Source of the DNA: Oleiagrimonas sp964608595
Lineage (GTDB): Bacteria > Pseudomonadota > Gammaproteobacteria > Xanthomonadales > Rhodanobacteraceae
Length of the DNA stretch: 8,395 bases
Assembly (NCBI GenBank): GCA_964608595.1
Contig: CAZSOU010000106.1
Location: forward strand, 1-8,395
Direction: 5' to 3'
The notes under the pieces are model-generated. The model searched no databases. It saw only the letters and a program-made list of their open reading frames with translations, and was not told the origin of the DNA. Below are positions 1 to 7,070 of the stretch, in pieces (position 1 is the stretch's first letter; every line of letters starts with the position of its first letter). The position numbers and the translations under genes were made by a program.

Positions 1-63
1 AATTTTTGCCGATGCAAATGGATGGCTATTTCAGCGGCGCTTATTCAGACGTTCCATAAACAT

Positions 64-408
64 TCATGTATTCATTTTTGCGCGCAGCACACTCTTCAGC
101 TGCCGAAAGCGCGTTTTCAAAAGCACCTGCCCTGCCTCCACGGAGGCTCCTTCGGCGATACTCAGCCCTGCCATGATGCCGGCAATGCGCGTGGTTACGT
201 GGATCAATCGGGCATCCGGCGCAAGGCGACCGGTGACGTGCTCGCGCCGCGTGCAAGAGCCCGGGAGAAGCCAACCGAGGATGACAACCGTCATAAGCGC
301 CGCCAGATGCCCTCAGACCCTGTGCGACACCGGCAACGCCAAGCGCGTGGTACCCAACCATTGCGGCTGATGCGCCTTGACCGCTTCTTCGCGAAACAGA
401 CCATCCAT
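64..408 (-). pseudogene. HlyD-family membrane fusion protein, truncated N-terminal fragment (second copy)
   Basis: This is a decayed paralogue of the intact HlyD gene at 4001-5266. Reading from the ATG at 408, the first 31 codons match the intact protein closely (both begin MDGLFREEA and share QWLG.TRLALPVS). Codon 32 is TGA (313-315) where the intact copy has TGG for Trp32. The same frame then continues with recognisable sequence: the membrane segment (VVILGWLL), the TRREHV.GRL.PDA motif and the start of the lipoyl-like half (AG...L...EGA.V..GQ.LL), to about codon 97 near position 115. After that the similarity is lost and the frame stops at 64-66. Similarity also extends about 22 bases upstream of the ATG (409-430 against 5267-5288), so the copy arose by duplication of a segment and not of the coding part alone. 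No matching ABC gene follows inside the window. It cannot make a functional adaptor. The boundary at the low-coordinate end is approximate. Confidence 0.9.
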
Positions 409-431
409 GCTCAATCCATGTCTTCACTCAG

Positions 432-817
432 AGAGAGTGAATCAACCATAACCATAATGTGTTAGCTTCGTCAATGGTTGATTCGTGCCAATCTGCACGC
501 CATCACCGCTATCGTCGTTTTGCGCATTTGCATATTTGCGATATGTCGTCATGGCGTCTTCGCTAACGGCCAGCACAACGCAACGCCTCCAGCAGCGTGT
601 CAGGAAATACGCCCATGGTGCGGGCGACATCATGGCGATCGATCTCGTTTCCCTGCGCTTTCTCGATACGGTGATTCCTGCATCGGTCGAAGCGATCATC
701 AAGCGGATATCGCACGGTAGACGCATCGGCGTTCAGGGTCGCCAGCCACAACGCGTCCACATGGTTCGGCGCCTGAACATACACGTTCGCATGGTGCTGC
801 AACCGTAAGCTTCCCCG
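432..817. other. Unassigned decayed stretch between the HlyD relic and the IS element
   Basis: I recognise no gene here. The longest plausible minus-strand frame runs from the IS border (about 817) to a TAG at 563-565 and encodes about 83 residues, with pieces such as APNHVDALWLATLNAD and GVFPDTLLEALRCAGR. It has no convincing start and is open towards the IS, so it could be the 3' end of a gene cut by the insertion or by an IS-linked deletion. A second small frame, 552-442, would encode a 36-aa peptide (MTTYRKYANA... ending LTKLTHYGYG) just upstream of the relic HlyD. Its ribosome binding site is weak and it has no double-glycine leader. Plus-strand frames in this stretch look like shadows. 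Base composition is GC-rich, like the transporter genes. Confidence 0.4.
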
Positions 818-1499
818 TCAAGCAGACACTTCAAAAGTAGAACTTTCGGCAGTTTGTTGACGGTGTTCAGCGGGCGTCAGATCGCCCAGAGAGTCGTGTG
901 GTCGCCGCTCGTTGTAATCGATGCTCCACCAGTAGACCGCTTCGCGGACGTCATCGAGGCGCAGGAATGGGTGCTGATCCAGCAGCTCATCGCGGAAGGT
1001 GCGATTGAACCGCTCGACGTAGGCGTTCTGGTTGGGCTTTCCGGGTTGGATGTAGCGAATGGCCATGCCATTGACCCTAGCCCACTGCACGAACGGCTCG
1101 CCCAGAAATTCCGGGCCGTAGTACCTGTGGAAGCATGTTCTGTTGGGCAGCCGGGGGACATATAGCGGAACCCGTTCGCGCTTGGGGACCCGGCGTTTGG
1201 CGGCGCGGCGCAAGTTGAGACGCAAAGCCTTGTATACAAGATAAATTCTCTTGTGGTTCCACTCCGGATGCTGCCGACGTAGCGTCTTGCAGCATTTCCA
1301 GAATCCACGACCGGGGCGCGCGTCTACCCGTCCAGTCAAAGCGGCAATCAACGCTGCATCACGCCCCCCCCCAGTCGGCCGGTGGCCGATACCAGGCGGC
1401 TCGCGACAAGCCCACCACGGTGCAGGACCGACGAACCGGCCGCTCGTGTACCTCAATGAGGTATCGCGCGGCCTCGCGCTTGGCCGCCGGCCCTACAGT
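818..1499 (-). pseudogene. IS3-family transposase OrfB, frameshifted and deleted in the catalytic core
   Basis: OrfB would be the DDE integrase half of the transposase, made as an OrfAB fusion by -1 slippage on the A7 run next to the orfA stop. Read in the -1 frame it starts with the expected PAAKREAARYLIEVHERP and SRAAWYRPPADW, then meets a run of nine G (minus strand; 1364-1372), after which the family sequence (RDAALIAALTG) continues in another frame. Eight G would restore the frame. Further on, VPRLPN is followed after only eight residues by GPEFLG. The expected stretch with the first catalytic Asp (W.ADF) and the second one (RTDNG) is missing. The remains of LPQVLR can be read in a neighbouring frame at the junction, which implies two separate deletions. 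The third acidic residue survives (AYVERFNRTFRDE), as does the C-terminal WW.IDYN..RPH.SLG..TP motif. The protein cannot catalyse transposition. Stop codon at 818-820. Confidence 0.92.
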
Positions 1500-1759
1500 T
1501 TTTTTGTGATCAGGTCCTTCATGGCCGCGTTGTCCAGCGCCAGTTCCGCATACATGCGTTTGAGCCGGCTGTTTTCCGCCTCCAGCTCCTTGACCCGCTT
1601 GAGGTCCGAAGCCTCAAGGCCACCGTATTTGGACTTCCATTTGTAGTAGGTCGGCGTGCTGATGCCGGCTTGCCGGCAGATGTCCTTGACCGGGACACCC
1701 GCATCGGCTTGCTTGAGGATCGAGACGATCTGCGTTTCGGTGAATCGGGACTTCTTCAT
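1493..1759 (-). CDS. IS3-family transposase OrfA (helix-turn-helix)
   Basis: This is the 88-aa DNA-binding half of an IS3-family transposase. The N-terminal part (KKSRFTETQIVSILKQA, then VKDICRQAGIS.PTYYKWK.KYGG) is the classic helix-turn-helix of this family. The C-terminal part (KELEAENSRLKRMYAELALD) is the leucine-zipper-like oligomerisation segment. I chose the ATG at 1759 over an in-frame TTG at 1780, because a GAGG motif lies about 6 bases upstream of the ATG and 88 aa is the usual length. The gene ends ...MKDLITKKL with a run of seven A (minus strand; 1499-1505) immediately before the TAG, a typical -1 slippage site leading into orfB. OrfA looks intact, but since orfB is broken it could at most bind the IS ends. 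Confidence 0.92.
   Translation of the reverse strand: MKKSRFTETQIVSILKQADAGVPVKDICRQAGISTPTYYKWKSKYGGLEASDLKRVKELEAENSRLKRMYAELALDNAAMKDLITKKL
1499..1505 (-). promoter_or_regulatory. Slippery A7 heptamer for programmed -1 frameshifting in the IS
   Basis: Seven consecutive A on the minus strand overlap the last codons of orfA (AAA AAA CTG TAG). A -1 slip changes the reading to ACT GTA GGG and enters the orfB frame, which continues into the family-typical PAAKREAARYLIEVHE. This is how IS3-family elements usually make the OrfAB fusion transposase. Because orfB is frameshifted further on, the slip would now give only a truncated fusion. Confidence 0.7.
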
Positions 1760-1815
1760 GGGAGCCTCTTGGGTAGGCAAATGCCAGCAGGCTCTATTTT
1801 GTGTGTGTCTACGGA

Positions 1816-3999
1816 TCAGGAGCGTTTACGCACCTCTACCATGGGTTTTTGGATCCACGCTCCCGACGCATCCAAATGTGCCTCATACACGTCCCCTGCT
1901 TGAAAAACCAATACCCGCTTTGATGCTCGTATAGTCGTGTCTCGATGTGCGATCACAATTTGCGTAATTGCAAGTTGTTTCAGCGCCTCATTGATTTTTC
2001 TTTCGCAATCAACATCCAGATGACTGGTGGCCTCGTCCAGCACCAGTACCTTGGGTTGTCGATAGAGCGCACGCGCCAGCAACAATCGCTGACGTTGGCC
2101 GCCAGACAAGGCGGAACCCATGTCGCCGACCAAGGTGTGGTAGCCCATGGGCATGGCGATGATGTCTTCGTGCAACTGTGCGTTTCGGGCGGCGGCTTCG
2201 ATGGTTGCAGGGGTGGCTGCTTCATCGTGGAAGCTGATGTTGTCGGCGATGGAGCCGGCGAACAGGGTGTCGTCCTGCAGCACACAACCGACCATGTCGC
2301 GCCATTGGCGCTTGCCCAGCTGCTTGAGGTCGATGCCGCCAATGTTGATGACACCTCGTTGTGGATCGAGCAGGCCCAGCAACAAACGAACCAAGGTGCT
2401 TTTGCCGCAACCGGACGGGCCGGTGATGGCGACGGATTCACCAGCCTTGATTCCGAAACTGCAATTTTGGAGAACCCACGGTTCGCCAACCGCGTAACGA
2501 AAGCTAACGTTGTCAAAACGAACGGAGGATTCCGGCTCAGGCCCTGCCCATCGGGCTTCAACATGTTTTTCGGGAGATGTAAGCACGATATCAGCCAGAC
2601 GCTCGCCCTGCAGACGCAGCAATTTCAGCTGCACCACGTAGTCGATCAGGCTGCCGGAACGGCTGGTGAATTGGTCAGCGTAGGCAACGAAGGCCATCAA
2701 CATGCCGGCACTGAATGTGCCACCCAGTGCCAGCCAAGCGCCCAGCCACAACACACCAATGCGTTGGACTCCCGAGGTCATGCCGTTGATGGCGCTGAAA
2801 ATCAGGTTGAGTTTTTGCACCCCGATCGACATATTCAGAGTGTTGGTGGCGGCGTTGAGGTAGCGTGACGTATGCGCTGCACTACGATTGTGCAGGCGAA
2901 GGGTTTGCACGCCGCGTACGGCTTCCATGAACACACTCTGTTGCTTGGCTTGTACCGTGATCTGGCTGAGGTTGGCCTCGAAATACGCGCGGTAGTAGAG
3001 CACTCGCATGACCGCGTAAATCACCATGGCAAGCACTACGATGCCGCTCAAAAGCGGGCTGTAGATCAGCATGACCACCAAGGTCAATACGGCCATAAGG
3101 CCGTCGAGGATGACGCCAACGAATTGCGTGGTCACGGTTTCCTGGATGACGGAAACGGCACTGAAACGCGAAACAATGTCGCCCAAATGGCGTTTGAGGA
3201 AATATGCCTGCGGCAAGCGCAGCAGGTGCTGGAACACGTTGCCGACCCAGCTCAAGTTAAAGTGAGTGCCCAGCCACATCACGGTCCAGGTGCGTAACGC
3301 CGTGACCGTGGTCTGCATGGCCAGCAACAGCAGAAAACTCAGGCCGAGAAATGTCAGCAGGCTGTGGTCGCTATCGGCCAATACCTGATCGATCACGATC
3401 TGAAGAAACTGCGGCCAGAGCAAACTGATCAGCTCCAGCAACAAAGCCAGGCTGAACACCACACTCAATGCGCGACCCAGACCTTCCACAGAACCGGCCA
3501 GCTTACGCAGCGACACAGGCGGTGGTGGCGATTTGCGTTTGAAGTTCGGACCTTTGCTCACCTCCACGGCAATGCCGGTCCAATGTGGCCGCAAATCATC
3601 TAATTTCAGATGTCGCTCGCCCACCGCCGGATCATGGATGACCACATGTCGTTTGCGCACTTCACGCAACACTACGAAGTGATCCATGTCCCAATGCAGA
3701 ATGCATGGCGTGGCCAAGCGGGACAGTTCGTCCATGTCCAATCGCAAAGGTCTACAAGCCAGTCCCAACGCGCTTGCCATGTCGACCAGCCGCGTCAATG
3801 TGATACCTTTTAAAGACAGAGAAAATTGCCGACGCAATGTCGGCAGTTTCACGTGATGACCGTAATAGCCGGCAATCATGGCCAGACAGGCCAGCCCGCA
3901 TTCGGCAGCTTCGCTCTGGCGGATCACGGGCAGGCGTTTGCCCCAGCCGAAGTTCAGTCTTGATGCTGCTGTTACGCTTGCGCTTGCTTGAGCTTCCAT
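1816..3999 (-). CDS. Peptidase C39-containing ABC exporter (bacteriocin/microcin type, CvaB-like)
   Basis: A 727-aa inner-membrane exporter that removes double-glycine leaders and pumps the cargo out. Domains in order: a C39 cysteine peptidase (about residues 20-150) with oxyanion Gln28 and catalytic Cys34 in QSEAAECGLACLAM, His107 in DMDHFVVL and Asp123 in IHDPAVGE; a transmembrane domain with several hydrophobic helices (about 175-450); and an ATPase domain with Walker A GPSGCGKST (527-535), Q-loop Gln575, signature LSGGQ (631-635), Walker B VLVLDE (651-656) and H-loop His685. All key residues are present, so it should be active. I chose the ATG at 3999, which starts one base after the HlyD stop (translational coupling). 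A TTG at 4029 in the same frame would add 10 residues inside the HlyD gene. It is paired with the HlyD gene just upstream. The best substrate candidate in the window is the double-glycine protein at 7071-7604. No terminator is visible between its stop and the IS. Confidence 0.95.
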   Translation of the reverse strand: MEAQASASVTAASRLNFGWGKRLPVIRQSEAAECGLACLAMIAGYYGHHVKLPTLRRQFSLSLKGITLTRLVDMASALGLACRPLRLDMDELSRLATPCILHWDMDHFVVLREVRKRHVVIHDPAVGERHLKLDDLRPHWTGIAVEVSKGPNFKRKSPPPPVSLRKLAGSVEGLGRALSVVFSLALLLELISLLWPQFLQIVIDQVLADSDHSLLTFLGLSFLLLLAMQTTVTALRTWTVMWLGTHFNLSWVGNVFQHLLRLPQAYFLKRHLGDIVSRFSAVSVIQETVTTQFVGVILDGLMAVLTLVVMLIYSPLLSGIVVLAMVIYAVMRVLYYRAYFEANLSQITVQAKQQSVFMEAVRGVQTLRLHNRSAAHTSRYLNAATNTLNMSIGVQKLNLIFSAINGMTSGVQRIGVLWLGAWLALGGTFSAGMLMAFVAYADQFTSRSGSLIDYVVQLKLLRLQGERLADIVLTSPEKHVEARWAGPEPESSVRFDNVSFRYAVGEPWVLQNCSFGIKAGESVAITGPSGCGKSTLVRLLLGLLDPQRGVINIGGIDLKQLGKRQWRDMVGCVLQDDTLFAGSIADNISFHDEAATPATIEAAARNAQLHEDIIAMPMGYHTLVGDMGSALSGGQRQRLLLARALYRQPKVLVLDEATSHLDVDCERKINEALKQLAITQIVIAHRDTTIRASKRVLVFQAGDVYEAHLDASGAWIQKPMVEVRKRS

Positions 4000-4000
4000 G

Positions 4001-5266
4001 TCAGGATTTGTTCCCGCCCTTGCGGGCAATACCGTACAGAGGCTCGAAAATCCACTCGATCATGCGACGCCGATCCAGCAGTAAGTCGGCATCCACACTC
4101 ATCCCCGGCAACAAGGCCTGTGGGTTGCCATAAGCCTGAATGGTCTGCCGGGCCAGATGAACCTTGACGAGATATAGAGATTCCGGTGGGGCTTGCTGGC
4201 CCAGCAATGCGGAAACTTCGGCGCTGGTCAGGGCATTGCGCGATACCGCCACGACCTTGCCATGCTGTGCTCCGAATTTCTGATATGGAAATGCTTGGTA
4301 ATGCAGCACAACTGGCGTGCCCTTGTGCACAAAACCAATGGCGCCGCTGGGCACCAGCAGCTGTGCTTGCAGTGAGGCGTCTTGCGGCACCACGGCAACC
4401 AATGCTTGCCCGGGCTGAACTATCTGTCCGGGTTGCACCAGTACGGCCGACACGACTCCGGAAACCGGCGCACGCAATACGGCCGCTTCGTCCACCGCGT
4501 TTTGCGCCAACGATGCTCCCAATTGAGCTAGCTGGCCATGCAGTTTGTGGATCGTGGCTGCGGTATCCAAAGGCAACTGGCTCAATTGCACGCGCAAGGC
4601 CTTACGTTGCTGCTTGAGGCTCAGGCGTTGCTGGCGAAAGCTTTTCAGTCGACTTTTCTGAGTCAGTGCATCGGCCTGATATTGGTCGAATTCGACCGAT
4701 GAAACGATGCCTTGCCTGTGCAATGGCGTAACCCTTTCCACCAGATTGGCGGCAGTTTGCACCTGCTTGTGCTGTAGACGGATTTGATCCGTCAGCTCAG
4801 CAATCTGGGCCGCAAGTGACGCCTTGTGCTGGCGCAAACCAGCTGCCTTCATGGCTGTTTCGCTTTTGAGTTCTTTCAAGGTGGCCCGCAACTGGACTTG
4901 CTGATAACGCAATTTGGCTGCCACGACGGCATTGGTATCGCCCATTGCTTGGCTGCTCCTGCTGCCAGCCACAGCCAAAAGTGTTTGTCCCCTGTCGACA
5001 TGCGCGCCCTCGTGGACTTGTAAATCGGTCACGGTACCGGCGACGCGAGCTGTGATGCGAACCAAGCCAGCATCGGGTACCAAGCGACCAGCCACGTGCT
5101 CACGTCGCGTGTAGTGTCCGAAGAAAAGCCAGCCGAGCAAAAGCATTATGGTCAATGCCGCCAGCCAACCCCATATTCGGTACGATACAGGAAGAGCAAG
5201 ACGCGTCGATCCCAGCCACTGCGATTGTTGCGACTTAATCGCTTCTTCGCGAAATAAACCATCCAT
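4001..5266 (-). CDS. HlyD-family membrane fusion protein of a type I (C39-ABC) secretion system, CvaA-like
   Basis: A 421-aa periplasmic adaptor that links the inner-membrane ABC exporter to an outer-membrane channel. It has a short cytoplasmic N-terminus, one membrane helix (about residues 32-50, ALTIMLLLGWLFFG), the family-typical TRREHVAGRLVPDAGLVRI segment, a first lipoyl half (about 66-100), a long Gln/Leu-rich helical hairpin (about 105-240), a second lipoyl half (LRAPVSGVVSAVLVQPGQ) and a C-terminal beta-rich part. The length is normal for the family. The ATG at 5266 is preferred: GGA lies 6 bases upstream, whereas an in-frame TTG at 5272 would leave it no room. The ABC gene begins one base after the stop. 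A truncated copy of its first quarter lies at 64-408. The outer-membrane partner is not in the window. Confidence 0.95.
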   Translation of the reverse strand: MDGLFREEAIKSQQSQWLGSTRLALPVSYRIWGWLAALTIMLLLGWLFFGHYTRREHVAGRLVPDAGLVRITARVAGTVTDLQVHEGAHVDRGQTLLAVAGSRSSQAMGDTNAVVAAKLRYQQVQLRATLKELKSETAMKAAGLRQHKASLAAQIAELTDQIRLQHKQVQTAANLVERVTPLHRQGIVSSVEFDQYQADALTQKSRLKSFRQQRLSLKQQRKALRVQLSQLPLDTAATIHKLHGQLAQLGASLAQNAVDEAAVLRAPVSGVVSAVLVQPGQIVQPGQALVAVVPQDASLQAQLLVPSGAIGFVHKGTPVVLHYQAFPYQKFGAQHGKVVAVSRNALTSAEVSALLGQQAPPESLYLVKVHLARQTIQAYGNPQALLPGMSVDADLLLDRRRMIEWIFEPLYGIARKGGNKS

Positions 5267-5297
5267 GCTCAATCCGTGTCTTCACTCGAGTGGGTTT

Positions 5298-5326
5298 ACT
5301 GTAATTCTTGACTAAATTAGTGTTAA
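5298..5326 (-). promoter_or_regulatory. Candidate sigma-70 promoter for the hlyD-ABC operon
   Basis: On the minus strand, TTAACA (5321-5326; five of six matches to TTGACA) is followed after exactly 17 bases by TACAGT (5298-5303; four of six matches to TATAAT). This would put the transcript start near 5290, about 25 bases before the HlyD ATG. It would let the transporter be expressed independently of the substrate and protease genes, which end about 440 bases upstream. The call is by pattern only. Confidence 0.35.
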
Positions 5327-5333
5327 TTGAACT

Positions 5334-5351
5334 GCCCCATCTTTTTGGGGC
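5334..5351. other. Short perfect hairpin upstream of the HlyD promoter
   Basis: gcccca (5334-5339) and tggggc (5346-5351) form a perfect 6-bp stem around a 6-base T-rich loop. On neither strand is it followed by a run of T, so it is not a convincing intrinsic terminator. It sits 7 bases upstream of the candidate -35 box and might be an operator or a weak terminator for transcripts arriving from the protease gene. Confidence 0.3.
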
Positions 5352-5376
5352 TAGGGCTACTTAGGAAGATTGAGCC

Positions 5377-5460
5377 ATGAATAAGTCAACAAGTTATGTC
5401 TCAAAAATCGATAGCGCCAACCACAGCAAACAAAGTCAATGGTTTATTATCGGCACTTAA
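5377..5460 (+). CDS. Possible 27-aa small protein on the opposite strand
   Basis: This is the only plus-strand frame in the spacer with a good translation start: AGGAAG lies 8 bases before the ATG. The peptide (MNKSTSYVSKIDSANHSKQS, ending QWFIIGT) is polar, has no membrane helix and no double-glycine leader, and resembles nothing I know. On the complementary strand the same bases carry an equally plausible coding remnant, so only one of the two, or neither, is real. I see no clear promoter for it. Confidence 0.2.
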   Translation: MNKSTSYVSKIDSANHSKQSQWFIIGT

Positions 5461-5517
5461 CCTGCCATCGATCTCCACAGCCAGACACTCCAAGAGGCGA
5501 TCTACTTCACTGCCAAA
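5401..5517 (-). pseudogene. Possible 3' remnant of an unidentified coding sequence
   Basis: A minus-strand frame of 38 codons without a start reads EVDRLLECLAVEIDGRL...NKPLTLFAVVGAIDF and ends in TGA at 5401-5403. A TAA at 5518-5520 closes it upstream. The amphipathic and then hydrophobic character looks protein-like and unlike the AT-rich non-coding sequence beside it, so it may be the tail of a gene lost from this spacer. I cannot name the family. It overlaps the small plus-strand frame at 5377-5460. Confidence 0.15.
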
Positions 5518-5520
5518 TTA

Positions 5521-5705
5521 CAATATTTTCTAGAATGATATTCAACATTTAGAATAACCTTTTCGAAATTAAATAGAACACCTTATTTATAGGCTAAAAT
5601 ATAACATTTTTTTTTTGCAAAATTAATAACGTGGCCAACACAGTTCATGCACAAAACTTAACCATAAATTTATTTTCCAACCATTTTAAGGAAATCAATA
5701 AATAA
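5521..5705. other. AT-rich non-coding spacer after the aspartyl protease gene
   Basis: This strongly AT-rich stretch contains a run of nine or more T on the plus strand near 5608 and no open frame of note on either strand. I find no clear stem-loop followed by T on the minus strand, so transcription from the protease gene may read into the HlyD leader. No recognisable site, repeat or RNA gene was found. Confidence 0.4.
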
Positions 5706-7067
5706 CTATCCATTACTCTTATTTTCGGTGAGGCATGCATGCATCGATTGAAAATCAACTATCAAATCCATATTCTTTAATGCACCTGACCCTAGAACAT
5801 AATCATAGGAAGCATTGGGCTTGGACACAACATGATCCATGATAACTGGAATGCCTTCAATCGTCGCCCGCGAGCGCCTTCGCATAATTTTTCGAATATG
5901 TCCTGCAAAGTCGATATCCTTCGCTTTCGCATATTGGTTCCCAGGAACTAATACTTGATCTTTTTCCTCTACAGTTAATGAATTACTGCTACCAGTATCC
6001 AGAAGAACACGGCTAGTTTTCCCATTAACCTTGAACAAAGCAATAATGTAGTTATTGCCAAGCCAATTACTAATAACTCGCAAAGGATCATTACAATTCT
6101 TCGGCGCCTTGTTCAGCACCTTCAATTTATATTGTCCAACACGAAACACACCAAGCGTACGAAGAAAGTCGATGCCTAAAACATTATACCCCGACGAAAC
6201 CGCCACCCTCCACCCGCCAACTTTATACTTTCCGACACGAAATATATGCACCTCACGTAATTCAGATGGAACTGCACCGGGTGCCTTAAAATGTGAAAAT
6301 GAAATAAACTTATTAGCTAATATCTTAAGGTGAGCACGCTCCGCATCACTTTTATTGATATTGGTAACAACTGCACCAGTATCAACGCGTGCAATAATCG
6401 GGACACCATTGACCATCAACTTAGTTACCCAAGGCGGGCCCGATCCATACCTGTCATAACGGAGACCCTGCGATCCATCTGGCCACGTGGGAATAAGGCG
6501 GTTAATAATTGCTCCCTTGGGTAACAGATTAAAGTCCGGCCGAGGACCAATATGCTCTACTTTATCCGTATCTAAACCAATCATGCCAGAGAATATATAT
6601 GGGCCATCAATATGAGCGTCCCATGATGCCTTTGTACGACGAATTCCAGCATTTATATTACTCGCCCATGCGGCATAATCTCTATTCATAAAGTAGTTAC
6701 CCGCAAGAACTTCGCTACATAGTAAATCTAGGACGGCATAACGTGCTACTGAATTTACCTTATGGGCATCCTTGAGACATTTTTTTGCATCTTGATCGGA
6801 AAATTTTAGACGGCCTTTCATTCTATCAAGCATTGCCTTGGCCAAATCTCGCTCCATCGAGTGGTCTGACGAGATAGAAATCGACTTCAGCTTATTGATA
6901 TCTCCAGCTTGTACGGCCTTGGAAATTCCTGCGCTTTCTCTGACATGAACCTCAAGAACATTCCGCCCGCGCTGTGCAAAAAGCGCGGACGGAATACAGG
7001 TAGAAAACACGACAAACAAGCAAAATGCTCTTTTAAAAAAATTTGTACTCATTCGTCGCGAACCCAT
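5706..7067 (-). CDS. Exported protein with two tandem retropepsin-like aspartyl protease domains
   Basis: A 453-aa protein with a Sec signal peptide (FFKRAFCLFVVFSTCIPSAL, probable cleavage after ALFA), so it should act in the periplasm or outside. Residues about 35-150 are helical and of unknown role, with some resemblance to TPR-like packing. Two similar halves follow. The first has NGVPIIARVDTGAVVTNI (catalytic Asp229) and ends with NVLGIDFLRTLGVF. The second has VNGKTSRVLLDTGSSNSL (Asp357) and ends with YVLGSGALKNMDLIVDF. Each D-T-G plus a later LG..FL-type motif is the retropepsin-like pattern. Retropepsins are normally homodimers, so two copies in one chain may form an internal pseudodimer. 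The ATG at 7067 is 3 bases past the substrate stop, with GGAG (7078-7081) inside the upstream gene, so the two are translationally coupled; a TTG at 7070 and an ATG at 7052 are alternatives. Its substrate is unknown. The neighbouring double-glycine protein is the obvious candidate. AT-rich codon use. Confidence 0.88.
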   Translation of the reverse strand: MGSRRMSTNFFKRAFCLFVVFSTCIPSALFAQRGRNVLEVHVRESAGISKAVQAGDINKLKSISISSDHSMERDLAKAMLDRMKGRLKFSDQDAKKCLKDAHKVNSVARYAVLDLLCSEVLAGNYFMNRDYAAWASNINAGIRRTKASWDAHIDGPYIFSGMIGLDTDKVEHIGPRPDFNLLPKGAIINRLIPTWPDGSQGLRYDRYGSGPPWVTKLMVNGVPIIARVDTGAVVTNINKSDAERAHLKILANKFISFSHFKAPGAVPSELREVHIFRVGKYKVGGWRVAVSSGYNVLGIDFLRTLGVFRVGQYKLKVLNKAPKNCNDPLRVISNWLGNNYIIALFKVNGKTSRVLLDTGSSNSLTVEEKDQVLVPGNQYAKAKDIDFAGHIRKIMRRRSRATIEGIPVIMDHVVSKPNASYDYVLGSGALKNMDLIVDFQSMHACLTENKSNG

Positions 7068-7070
7068 CAA

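Larger units (their letters stand above)
822..1812 (-). mobile_element. IS3-family insertion sequence, defective copy
   Basis: The element is defined by an IS3-type OrfA/OrfB pair and by imperfect terminal inverted repeats. The left end read inward from 822 (gcagacac...aaaa.tagaac) resembles the right end read inward from 1812 on the minus strand (gtagacac...aaaatagagc), with roughly 18 of 28 positions matching by eye. The length of about 990 bp is short of the roughly 1.2 kb usual for such elements, which agrees with the internal deletion seen in orfB. I see no clear target-site duplication, so one end may have been altered by a later deletion. The right end lies only 3 bases beyond the stop codon of the ABC exporter gene. 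The exact termini are estimates. Confidence 0.85.

Noticed and set aside
41..427. A 128-codon minus-strand frame over the HlyD relic
   Set aside because: It is in the wrong frame. The HlyD-like residues lie in the frame starting at 408, which contains the TGA at 313-315.
854..1165. A plus-strand frame inside the IS element
   Set aside because: It is the antisense of OrfB, which carries clear family motifs on the minus strand.
1945..2868. A 307-codon open frame on the plus strand
   Set aside because: It lies entirely opposite the ABC exporter gene, whose motifs are complete. Its translation is low-complexity and matches nothing I recognise, so it is a shadow frame.
4021..4029. TTG at 4029 as the start of the ABC exporter
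   Set aside because: It would overlap the HlyD gene by 29 bases and add a non-family N-terminus. The ATG at 3999 is one base after the HlyD stop. It remains possible.
5334..5351. GCCCCA/TGGGGC hairpin as an intrinsic terminator
   Set aside because: No T run follows on either strand, so it was listed only as a hairpin.
5521..5705. Possible CRISPR or repeat array in the AT-rich spacer
   Set aside because: No regularly spaced direct repeats are visible; only homopolymer-rich AT sequence.
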